Below are positions 12,408-23,300 of a stretch of 64,000 bases of DNA, in pieces; within the stretch, counting starts at the first letter, position 1, and every line of letters begins with the position of its first letter. The notes under the pieces were generated by a model. The model was not told where the DNA came from. It worked only from the letters and a program-made list of their open reading frames with translations, and did no database searches. This DNA comes from Nymphaea colorata (lineage: Eukaryota > Streptophyta > Magnoliopsida > Nymphaeales > Nymphaeaceae), in assembly GCF_008831285.2 (NCBI RefSeq), contig NC_045139.1, positions 14,118,354 to 14,182,353 on the forward strand. Reading direction: 5' to 3'. A program made the position numbers and the translations under genes.

Positions 12408-13347
12408 CTGTTAAAAGAAAGAAAGAAGAAGAGAAGATGAACTCTAGAGAACAAGTCACTCCAAGCACAGGGTAGACTGGAAACCGAGATGGAGAGGGAT
12501 GAAGAAGTAGAAGGAGAGACTGAATTTGTAGACGTTTGGAGGGCCGCCATGCAGGAGGACGTGTGGTGAGACACGCGTTACGGATGAAGGAAGGGGCGGA
12601 CGAGGCGTGTCGTAGCCGTCCCACCCAACTCTAGGAAACTCGCCCCTGCAGCTCACCCCGCTGGAATACACTGACGGCTCGAATCGAATCGCGACAAAAG
12701 AGAGAGAGAGCGGGGACCACATGACGTGGAATCCCCGTCCTTACGTGAACCAAGGTTACGAGCTTCTCCTTCCCGTGACTCGGTTCCCGTGCCACAGGCG
12801 AATCGGGTTTGTACATCTCACGAATTTCATATTCACAGCCTCCTGACCTTTCTTTCATTCGATAAATCTACTTATTTACTTAATTTGGTTACAAGTTTTC
12901 AAATGGATCTAAGGTCCATAAACCGGCCCGAACTTGCCATTCCAGATCCAAATCCCGCATCTCTCTCGGACCAAGGTGCATCTCGACCCGATTAATTGCC
13001 CAACCCGAAGCGTGAAGCCTTTGGATCCACCAAAACGGGTAGCCGCGTAATCTCCTTCACATGAAAAGACAAAAAGACTTCCCACGTCAGCAAGCTCTTT
13101 GGCCGTCATCTTTCTCAAAACTCTCCACGTCGCACTGGTGGGCCCGTTTGGCTTCGACACGCCTCAATCCGGCTCTCCCGTTTGTCTCACCACGTAGCAA
13201 CCCACACGTCCGCCTGCATGGGCCTCCGACCACCATTCCCGCCCTTATCCCCTTCGATCACCATCACTCCAACGGCTATAAGTACAAATCTTCGCTCTTC
13301 TTCCTACTTGGCAGCCATCTTCGTTTGGCCTTCTCTCTCACGCTTTC
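12408..13347. promoter_or_regulatory. Shared divergent promoter region of the two vicilin genes
   Basis: The 940 bp between the two start codons must hold both promoters. Seen elements: RY-type motif CATGCA at 12548-12553 and its reverse TGCATG at 13215-13220, each nearer one gene; ACGT-core (ABRE/G-box-like) sites near 12559 (ACGTGT), 12724 (ACGTGG), 13084 (CCCACGTCAG) and around 13130, 13193 and 13206. In known seed storage genes, RY sites bind B3 factors (ABI3, FUS3, LEC2) and ACGT sites bind bZIP factors. Their presence here supports seed expression of both genes, but function is inferred. Confidence 0.65.
13277..13282 (+). promoter_or_regulatory. TATA box of the rightward vicilin gene
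   Basis: CTATAAGTA lies 66-71 bases upstream of the ATG at 13348, which would leave a leader of about 35-40 bases. The leftward gene has only a weaker candidate (TACAAATT near 12520-12530 on the minus strand). Confidence 0.65.
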
Positions 13348-15672
13348 ATGGCGTCTAGGAGCCTCTTCGCCGTCCTCTTGCTGCTTTTGCTCTCTCTGAC
13401 CTCCGTCTGGCCTTCCGCGTTGAGCGAGCGTGACCCTCTGAAAGAATGCAAACAGCGATGCCACAGGGAGATCTCAGACGAGCGGGAGCGCCGGATGTGC
13501 GAGCGCCGATGTGAGGAAGCTGCCGAACGGAGAGGGGACGAATCGGCCTCCATCTTCTTCCCGGAGCGCGACATGCGCAAGGAGTGCGAGAGGCAGTGCC
13601 GCCGGGAAGGCCGAGGCCGAAGCGAGGGGTGGCAGGAGGAGTGTTGCCGCCGCTGCGTGGAAGAATCAGAGGAACGGCAGCGTGGAAGGGACGACTTCAT
13701 AGAGAAGAGGGAGGGAAGAGTCGAACAGGGGAAAGAGAACCCTTACGTGTGGAAGCAGGGGGAGTTCCAGACCAAGTGTAGGTCGGAGGAGGGATTCTCG
13801 AAGCTACTTCCGAACTTTGCAGAGAAGTCTGATCTTCTCAAGGGGTTGCAGAATTACAGGGTGGAGTGGATTGAAACGAGACCAAACACCATGGTGGTTC
13901 CACACCATAAGGATGCCGATTCCCTCATTTATGTTTGCAATGGTGAGCAATGGCGGCGTGCCAACTTCTTATGCTTGCGACGTTTCAGCGAATTTCTCTT
14001 TTAAACCTGTGATTTTCCCTCTTCATTGTCCATGGTGAAAGTAAACATGAGTTGCGTTGGTGGTGGTGGTTCCCCCATCCCTGTGTCCAATTACTACTGG
14101 TGCAAGAAATGAGATCACTAAAGGATTGCATGTTATTTATGGTGTTGGTGACGCAAACCTGCTCATTAGTACTCACGGTGTTTGCTTTATTGATTGTGTT
14201 TGTGGACAGGGAAGGGCACGATAGGGATATTGATGGAAGACAAGCAGGAGACCTTCGATGTGAGCAAAGGAGACATCATGGTCATCCCGGCGGGGACGAC
14301 GGGCTTTGTTGCAAACACGGACGAGAGTGAGAATCTGTGCATCTTCAAGATATTGGATTCTAGGTCCACTAGTCCGGGCAGAGTCGAGGTATATTCAGGA
14401 CTCTCTCGGTCTCTTTCTTTTGCTATATGTAACCTACTGATTTGTAATCTATGGATCTTTTTCTGGCCATTGTTGCAGTCCTTCTTTGGTATTGGAGGAG
14501 AAGATCAGGAGTCATTCTTCCAGAGTTTTAGTTCAGAGATTCTGGAAGCTGCTTTCAACGTCTCTCTCTCTCTCTCTCTCTCTCTCTTTCATCCTTTCGT
14601 TCTGTTTCTCTCCTTCTCTCCCCCTCCTCCTGTTAACTGCTTCTCCCCTTTTTTTTGGATTGCAGACGCATAAAGATCAGTTAAGGAGGTTATTTGGTGC
14701 ACGCAAGCGCGTAATTGTGAAGGCATCGCCGGAGCAAATCCGCGAGATCTCACGCAGTGGGTCGAAGGGCGGCTCGCACATTTGGCCCTTCACTGGGGAC
14801 AGCCATGGCCCCTACAATCTGCTCGACAGGAAGCCATGGTTCTCTAACAGGCACGGACAGATATATAGAGCTGATGAGAATGACCACTCTCCACTTCGAC
14901 ACTTCGATGTAACGGTCTCCTTTGCCAATCTCTCTGCAGTAAGCCACCACCTCCCTCCTCTTTCTCTTCCTGTAGTTCTTCCTGAAGTCATCTCTGCATC
15001 TACGGTGCTGTTGGACTTGAGAAAACCAACAGTTGCTTCTTATGATCATAAACTTCTTCTTGAGTTCCAAAGAACAGAGATTAAAGCCAGTGGCCGCTGC
15101 TAATTCTTCTCTTTAAGATATGATACGGATGAATCCTTTTTCTTTCGTGATAGGGATCGATGCTGTCTCCCGCCATGAACTCGAGAGCGATCAAGCTCGC
15201 CATCGTCACAAATGGATCAGGGTACATCGAGATGGCGTGCCCCCACCTGTCGTCGCAGCAGAAAGGTGAGCAGGAGACGCAGGGGACGAGGTACCGTAAG
15301 GTGAGCGCCGAGCTGAGGCCGATGACGGTCTTCATCGAGCCGGCAGGTCATCCTTCTGCAATCGTGGCCAAAGAAGACCTCCAGATCATCTGCTTCGACA
15401 TCAACGCCCGTGGCAACCACAAGTATATGCTTGCAGGTGCGTACCTTCAACCAAGTTGGTTGGTGGGTCTTGCTTCGGCATTTAAAATATTCATTCTCTT
15501 TCTCTCTAATTCATATGCAGGCAAGAACAATATATACAGCAATTTGAGAGGCGCAGCAGGAGAATTGGCGTTCGGTGTCTCATCCAAAGAGTGTGAGCGA
15601 GTTCTAGGTGCTCAAGAGGAAGAAGTTATCGTGAAAGGGCCAAAGGGAGGAGGCAGCAGTAGAGAGATGTGA
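13348..15672 (+). CDS. Vicilin-like 7S seed storage protein with two Cys-hairpin modules
   Basis: Paralogue of the gene at 9926-12407. Exons: 13348-13942, 14210-14388, 14479-14559, 14666-14938, 15154-15436 and 15521-15672, giving 520 residues. Exon 3 (81 nt) and exon 5 (283 nt) have exactly the lengths of their counterparts, and all intron phases match. The start gives a signal peptide (residues 8-20 almost all Leu/Val). Only two CxxxC...CxxxC modules are present (34-55 and 80-103); the second has a doubled Cys (99-100). The bicupin part then begins near NPYVW at about 131. Conserved stretches include VIPAGTT in exon 2, and PAGHPS and GNHKYMLAG in exon 5. It lacks modules 3-5 of its neighbour, about 110-120 residues, which accounts for most of the length difference. 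Intron 3 contains a CT microsatellite right after the donor. Confidence 0.93.
14561..14588. repeat. (TC)n microsatellite at the donor of vicilin intron 3
   Basis: A TC run of about 28 bases begins immediately after the 5' splice site (AAC|GT, intron starting at 14560) of intron 3 of the rightward vicilin gene. It makes the whole 106-base intron pyrimidine-rich. Confidence 0.8.
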
Positions 15673-15850
15673 TCAGCAGGCCAAAGCTAAAGGAGAGTTT
15701 CTCTCTTAGTGAGAGAGGTTTTAGTTGATCTCTCTGGTCTGGTTAAATGCTGTTGTATGTATTCTGGGAGTGAGGAAAGAGGAGACGAGAGTTGTGTAAA
15801 AAAAGGAAAAAGGAGGTCGGTGGTACTCACTGTAACTATCAAGTAAATTA

Positions 15851-15856
15851 AATAAA
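15851..15856 (+). terminator. Likely poly(A) signal of the rightward vicilin gene
   Basis: AATAAA lies 179 bases downstream of the stop codon in an AT-rich stretch, a plausible near-upstream element for 3' end formation. Confidence 0.45.
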
Positions 15857-15872
15857 AGTTGTCATGAGATGT

Positions 15873-17396
15873 TCATTTCTCTTGGCATTTTGCTATTATG
15901 GTGAACAAGAGTGCATTGTTTGTAGTTTTATATTGAATTGTATTTGAAGTAAAGAACTTAATAACAACGATTCGATCGCTAAAAGTAACAATCGTGGGTA
16001 AATGGATATAGAGTCATGCATTATAAGCACTTCTTAAGCGCATTAAACAATTCATAATTTGTAAATGAGGGGTTGTTTACAATTAGATATGACTTAATAT
16101 TTAACTTTGTTATTAGACAAATCTGTCGCGTGTAGACTAGAATCTTATAAGTTGGTTTGAATTTAATAAATATTAACGACAAATTCATTTCAATAATAAT
16201 TGTTTCATTACTTATGGCACGCATAGTGATATTTGTCTTGAAAAATGAATTGTATTCAATAATAATACAAACGAGGTTTATAAAAAAAAACTGAAATATT
16301 CTTGAACAAGTTTCAGGCTGCCCATGAGCTTCCAATGTTGTTGGTACTTGTAGTTTATAACCTGAATTAATATCCTGAAAGACAGTAAAGAGAAAACCTA
16401 AGATGATATAACTACACGCATGAAAATGAAAGTTCCTACGACATTTTACAAATGAGTTCAAACAACATAATTGTCTCGTGACAGAAGGCTGTAGAAACTA
16501 ATAACATTGTTATAATTCGTAATAAAGAAGCACATTTTTTATTGTATTGTTTTTTCATTAATCCATTCTTAACGAAGGTCTCGTCAGCTATGGTCATATT
16601 TTGTTGTTACCATATTGGATAATATAGTAGTTATTCATTTGGAAAAGATGAGAGAAAATTAAAGAGATCATAATTCATCGAAGTAACTATATATAATATT
16701 TATATAGACAAACAAAAACGCATTACAAATTATGACTGTCAAAAAATAATTTTAATCCATATACAAGTTTGTTATCTTAGCAAAGGGAAACAAATGGGAA
16801 AAATTTGTTGCTTTTGTCTCTAGAAAACAAGTTACACAATATTAAAATTAGATGTTATGGCCTTAGTGCCGTTTAAATGGAAATCTTCTCCTCATAGAAG
16901 GGCGAAAAAAAATAGAACAGGTAAAAAAAATTGTCTTATAAAATTTCTCAAATGCTTATCAGATAAAAAATCAAGCACATAACTTCTATCTTAATTTAAG
17001 AATATAATATTGAATATAAAGAACCTCAAACACGCGCGCACACACACACACGTGCACGCACACACGTATATAAATAAATAGACACCATTTTTATTGGCTT
17101 CAGCACTTTTTAAGTTAACTTTTAGTTCATGAAGGCGGTGGTCGGTAATTTGTTTCCCGCAGGAATGTTCGTGTGAAAACATCCTAATGCAAAACCGCTT
17201 TTTGAAAATAAGCAAAACTATGGCCGGTATCAATAACTTCGTCTGGAAGAGGGTTTTAGAGGGGGAAAGCGCCCGAACACGAAGAAGAAACGAAGAAGAA
17301 GAAGAAACGGTGGCTTGTTCTGTCCCGATATCCCACCGCTTTCAGAAACGAAGAGGAAGAAAACGAACCTAACTCGTCCGAGAGAGCGCGGCACCG
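15873..17396. other. AT-rich intergenic DNA upstream of UTP20
   Basis: I see no gene here. The stretch is very AT-rich up to about 17030, then has the alternating CA/CG tract listed separately. A 61-codon upstream open frame (17187-17372) closes 24 bases before the UTP20 start and could act as a uORF if the transcript begins far enough upstream. Confidence 0.5.
17030..17072. repeat. Alternating purine-pyrimidine tract (CA/CG/TA), Z-DNA-prone
   Basis: 43 consecutive bases alternate purine and pyrimidine without a break, including CGCGCG and GTGCACGC segments. The tract lies about 325 bases upstream of the UTP20 start codon. Confidence 0.8.
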
Positions 17397-20300
17397 ATGG
17401 CTCCTCCTGTTTCTCAGCCCATAAAGTCTCTCAACACTGGCCCCGGCCGTCGACGCTTTGTGGTATGGTCTCTCTCTCTCTCTCTCTCGCCCATTTTGTG
17501 GAGAAATCTGCTTTTTTGGTGTTCTTTGGGGAGATTGATACAAGAGACTGAAATCGCGTTTGAATCATGCTCGTGTCGTTTTTGCCGTTGTCTATCGCTC
17601 CATCTATTGATTCGGTGTTTTTTTCCTGTCTCTGTTTTTTTTTTTTTCAGTTCAAGACGTTCTCTCAGCGTCTCGAGGACGTAGACGTCAATGTCTTTCG
17701 CAGCCTGGAGCCGGTGAAGCCAGAGCCAGCGCAAGGGTCGACCTTCTTCAAGGATGCTCTGGTTTATTGGCGGGTATGCTCTTGTGGTGACTTTATGTTT
17801 ATATGTTGTTTTGTTGTGTGTGGTCTAGAAGATGGTCACTTATACGGAAAACGATGGGCACTTCAATTGTTGTTTCTTGCTTTGTCCATGAAGTCATAGC
17901 GTGATTTCAGACTTAGGAAGACGGTTCCCTTGTTGGCACAAAGGTCGTTTCTACTCTCACCGTACGTTTCCGTATACATGGTTTCAAGGTTTTTAGCAGT
18001 TTCATGTTTCGTTTGAAGATTTTGGCCGGATTAGTTATTTTTCTTTTTGGTTCACTGCCCCGTCTAGTTTATGTTCTGGTTTGAGCTTCAAATTAGTATC
18101 TGATGAAGTCTATATGGGAAGTAAATTTATCGTAAACCGCAGGTTTGAGAATGGAGATGGAGTATCCAGAAGCGTCCGGTCCGTGATAGGTTTTATCAGA
18201 CTTTCATGTGTGTTTTAGATTTGCTGGTCTTTTGTACACAAACTGGATGGCTCGTGTTACCACCTAACACTTTTTTTTGTACTATTGATAAATTGTTAGC
18301 TGTATGTGGAGTTGGATATGTACTATTTTTAGTTCGTGGGAGCTGTAAATATAGCTATCTTTATTGGGTAAATTTATAACTCAATAAAAAAAAATCACCA
18401 TACTGATTTAAATACTACTAAAAAGACTGACTAATATGGATATACGTAAGCATGTCCAAACATTGTTCAGTAAAGGGTCACGATCTCGCGAGGGTGAGGT
18501 AACTCCAAAAACCAGTCCTCAGTTCGGATTGCAGGCTGCAATATTGAGGATATTTGAATAATTTTATGTAATCTTTCGAACTTTGTGATAAGCAAAGGTT
18601 TAATTGAAGAAATGACATTTATGATTATAGGTGCAGAATTTACTCGTGTCTTAACATATGGGAAAGTTAGGTGCTTTCTGATTGGATGTGCTTTTCAAAA
18701 ATTTCTCAATATAATTTATAAGGTGGGGATATAAACTGATTAATCCCATCTAGGCCCTTCTGAGGACATTCAGAAGATGCTTAATGAGAACATTTTGTTT
18801 TTGGAACGAATGTCCCTAGAGCACATATTATTAAAACACCATGTTCTTGTTCTAAGGAACATGGTGTGATTATGACGAATGTTTTACTGTTGGATCTATG
18901 AACAGCATCTATAATCACACTGTGTTTCATGGAAAAAAAATATGGTGTTCTTAGAATATGTATGCTAGGAACATGTGTTACATGAACACTGTTCTATTTA
19001 CCAAAGGCCCTTTTAGGGTGTTAACACTTTGGATGCTAAGACTATAATTTGCAAATAAAGTCTACCGTTGGTTATCTCAACTTTACATCGAGTTCCATAT
19101 TAGAAAGTTCATTGTGAAACAGTGTTTATGATTGTGGAGAATTGATGCTTGGTAGCATGTCCCAAGTCAAGAAACTCATTCATTTGTTTGTACGTACATA
19201 TGTATGTACATGGGTGTATAATTTTTTTTGTCCATGAAGGGGCATGAAATTAATTTGTTAAGAACCTTGAATATATAAGGAACTATAGAAAGTTAATGGA
19301 ATTATGAAACTATCAGCTTTCTAATAATTTTCTTACAGAACTGGTATAAGTTAAAATAGTTTTTAAAAATTGAAAAGAAGCAAAGAATTTTCAAATATAC
19401 ACTCTGTGAAAATGCATATGAAAAGGCAAGAATGTTGTAATATTTTTTGTGATATCTTGTAATGCCATGATTTTTGTGCAATATTTTCAAAATGCTCTGT
19501 TAGTTGTGACTGGTTAAAACAACTAATGTTCATTATATCCCAAATAACAGTCCTAAAGTTGTGTATACCAGATAGCTTTATTTATTTTAATGCCTGTTTT
19601 CCTGTAATCTAAATGGGGACTGTGATAATGCCGCCTCGTCAGAAAATTAAAATTCTGGGGTTTATATTCTTTTTCATTTTTCTCTTCCTCCACCCCTTTA
19701 TATAGACATTTCATAATGTTAATGTAAATGCAATCGTGTTTATCTTACCTAATTTGCAGAGTATGCATCCCTCCTTTAGACATATCCTTCTTATGTGCAT
19801 AGATGTGTTAATATATCCAATGGCTGCACAACTGCACTTCTTTGTGAAGATGAAATGTGACTATTTTCTCTTTTGCTTATATAAATATGATTGCTGCTGA
19901 CCTATTTTCTCCCTTTTTTTGAACAAGGAATTAAATACTGCGGAGGATTTTATATCAGTCTACGAGGAAGTAATGCCTTTAGTGCAAACATTGCCACAAA
20001 TACTATTGCATAAGGAAAATCTTGTATCAAAACTCTTGGAAAAGATCCATATGCAGGCAAAATTGTCTCTTGAACCTCTTCTCAGGTATGCATGATTTGT
20101 TGGGGTCTCCAAGTTTGTTGCTTTTTCTGATTTTCATGTGGAAGGAGGTGGTGTTTATCTTTTTCTATTTTCTCTTTTTATGTCCTTAATGTTGGTTAAC
20201 TGTTAAAGTGCTACCACACAGTAAGTTTTATTAAAAGGGACAAATTCTGTCACTTGGATAATCTTTTGCTGCAAGAGAGTTGAAGTCATCTCATACTGGA

Positions 20301-23300
20301 AAGCATTAGCCACTTCATGAATTCCATATTCTTGTTTTGGCACGATAATGCTCTGCATTCGAGCTTCTGTAGTGGTTCAGATCCTTGTTTGTTCTCTAAG
20401 ATTCATATGGGATGAGCCAGCTTCTTTAATGCAGAATTTGTTCTATCTTCTATATTCTTGATTATCTTCTTCACTGTGCAGGGCCATTGTGTGCTTTCAT
20501 CTATTTTCTTTGTGTATGTTAGTATGCATGCTTTCAAAGACAAGTCTTTTCTAAGGCTGTTGGCTTCTTGACTGTACTTCTCTTTCCCATGGTTGCTTCT
20601 AGCCTCAAATCGTTCCAACCTAACCACAACTCATGATAGCCTGCTTATTTTTTTTTTTTGGTTTTATAGAAATGATAGTGACTTTCTTGGGTTCTGATAA
20701 GTTCGGGGACCACCTTTTTATGTTGTGCTTCTGAGAATCTTTGATCTTTTGTTTGTTTCCCATGGTTCTGACATTGTCGTTGCAGTTTTTTTTGTGGATA
20801 TAATGGATTTCCTTTTCCCCTTCTTTCACCTCTTTTTCTAGGTTGACTGCAGTTCTTTCCAGAGATCTCCAAGAAGAATTTCTACCGTAAGTACATTATT
20901 TACTTTCAATAAACCTAAGGCAACTTTAATTTTGTTCTCAACTAACTGCATTTGAAGATCACCATTATCTTCTCAGCAGTTCAAGTTTTCTGTTTCTTGG
21001 TGCACCCTATGTTGTCAAAGTGCACCTACGTGCTGGGTTCTGGCCTGAATGCCTAGGCTAAAGACCTCGAACAGGAAAAATCCCACTTTTTCCTTTTCTA
21101 CTCTCTCTTCCCCTTTTCTATTTTGTCACTGTCAAATATGATCAACTAGACCTGCCTAGGCTGTCCAGCACCTGATCTGGTTCTTTTGGGGTCTGCTACT
21201 TAGTCTGGCCTAGCGTTTTAGCTACATAGGATGCAGATGCACCATCACAAGGGTAATGTTTTCCAGTATGTGCTTTTTGCATATTTATGCTGATATGGAT
21301 TTTTTGTAGTTTTCTCCGGAGGTTATGCAAATCAATTGTTGAACTTTTAAATAGCGGTGGTGATCGGGATCCTGATATTCTTGAACAGGTCAAATTTTCA
21401 ATCATCAGTTTTTTTTAGTTGAAATTTGAATATACCTTCTGAAAATGTTAGTGATTCTTTGCACAAATATGTTGCAGGTCTTCACGTCGCTTTCTCAGAC
21501 TTTTATGTATCTTCGGAAGTTTCTTGTCAAAGATATCGTTAACCTGCTCAAGTGAGTTGTGCCATTTTTGTTGTATCTGTGAGGTTTCTATCTCAAAATT
21601 GAAAACCTAATATTTCTGTATTCGTACACGTGGAGCACCTATCCTTAATTGTGTATTGATATGGTTTGAAACCTGTGGTTTCTGGGAATTGGATGGCGAC
21701 TACAAGTTTTCTTCTTAGAAGAGTAAAAACATGTTCTATTTATCACATACGTTATAGACTTTCATGCATGTTATACAGGTTAAAGCCTTAAAGGTTCTTT
21801 TGTGGTGTCATTTGAGGAAAGGCGTAGTTGACTTGTAAATGGTTGTCCATGACCTGGGTGTACATGTTTGGCTTCTGAAATCTATCTGCTATTTGAAAAA
21901 TAGATCTGTTAGAAACATAGAGTTGTAGTTTTTGTGTAAGTACACATCTAGATATTTGTATAGTCTATCATATGTCACAACTGTACATAAGCTTCTCTTT
22001 ATGTAATAGTTTTTATTTCATTCATTTTTATGGATTTTCCACTTTTTATATTTTTTATTTATCTTTTTCTGTTTCTTTTTGCTCTATTGATCTAGCTGTT
22101 GGCTAGTCCCAACAGCTAGTTTTTCTAGCCGTTGGAACTAGCTCAATAGCTAGCTCTCTCTTTCCTCCTTTTTTGGGTCTTCATTATAAATAGGGACCTC
22201 TTGCCGCATATATGCGAAGGCTTTTGGGCCCTTGTTTGTTTTATGCTTTTCAGTTCAGCAGTATATTTTTCATCTCTCTTGTGAGTTTTCTGCATGTGGT
22301 CTTGGTAAGCTTGCTGATATCTTCAAGTGACTATGGTTGGGAAGTTTCTGCCTGTCGAATCAGCCTTGGTTTACAAGATATCCTCCATGTCTTCTTTGTT
22401 GCTTACTTGTAGATCAGTTTTCACCTCATTGTGTTTTTGTATTCCCGATTTGTCCTCTACATCAGTCTGGCTGGTTCTGTGCACCCAATTTAGTGTTACA
22501 ACTAATCTCAATTAGTCCTTTTCTTCGAAGCCCCATAATTGGACAGTCTGTTCTATGCACTTGAAAATGGTGCAGGGAACTTTTCCCATCTCCTTCAATA
22601 CTTGGATGGAAATTGCTTCATAAGGTTTCCCTTTCATTTGAGATTAACAAATGTGATACTTTCTTTTCATTGTTCTTCTTTAATTAATTTAATCGAAGCT
22701 TTTGTGGTCATTGAACTACCTAGTTTCTAGTGGTAGGGGACAGTGGGCTTGCTTTTATTGATACCATGAACTTGTTTGTAATATCTTTGGATATGTTCAG
22801 AGTAAAGTCTTACTTTTGGTCATAGTGATGAAGCCATCTTATCTCAGGATGGCTTATTGTCCAGGATTACTTTGACTTCTTAATAAAGGTGTGGTAGTCT
22901 GCAATTTCACTAAGAATAATTTTCAAATAGATGCTCTATTTGTTGTGTTGTTTCTTCAGACCACATACTTTCTTGTTCTTTTTTTTTTTGGGATATCTTC
23001 AGAGTAACTTCCTGTTGTTGGTCTTTTTGAAGTTTTGTCATGGAAATAACATCATCTTACCTTAGGAAGGGTTTTATCCTAAGTTTGACTTGTCAATAAG
23101 TAATTCTTGCACTGCCTATCATGCTTTCATGGTACTGTTCTTACATTAGTTTTTTACAATGTGATTGATGGTCCTCTTTTCCTTTCTGAAAGGACAACAA
23201 AGAATCTGAGATTCTACCCCCGTGACTATGTTCAAGAATTTGCAGCTGAGGCACTATCTTTTTTGCTAAGAAGTGCGTCACCCGAGCAACTCATTAAAGG

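Noticed and set aside
11892-12624. Long open frames on both strands across vicilin exon 1
   Set aside because: They arise from the GC- and Arg-rich repeats of the vicilin coding sequence and contain only low-complexity peptides.
21908-22510. Possible solo LTR remnant in UTP20 intron 6
   Set aside because: It begins like an LTR (TGTTAG) and has a promoter-like TATAAATAGG near 22187, but I found no matching end or clear target duplication. At most it would be an old, broken fossil of uncertain family.
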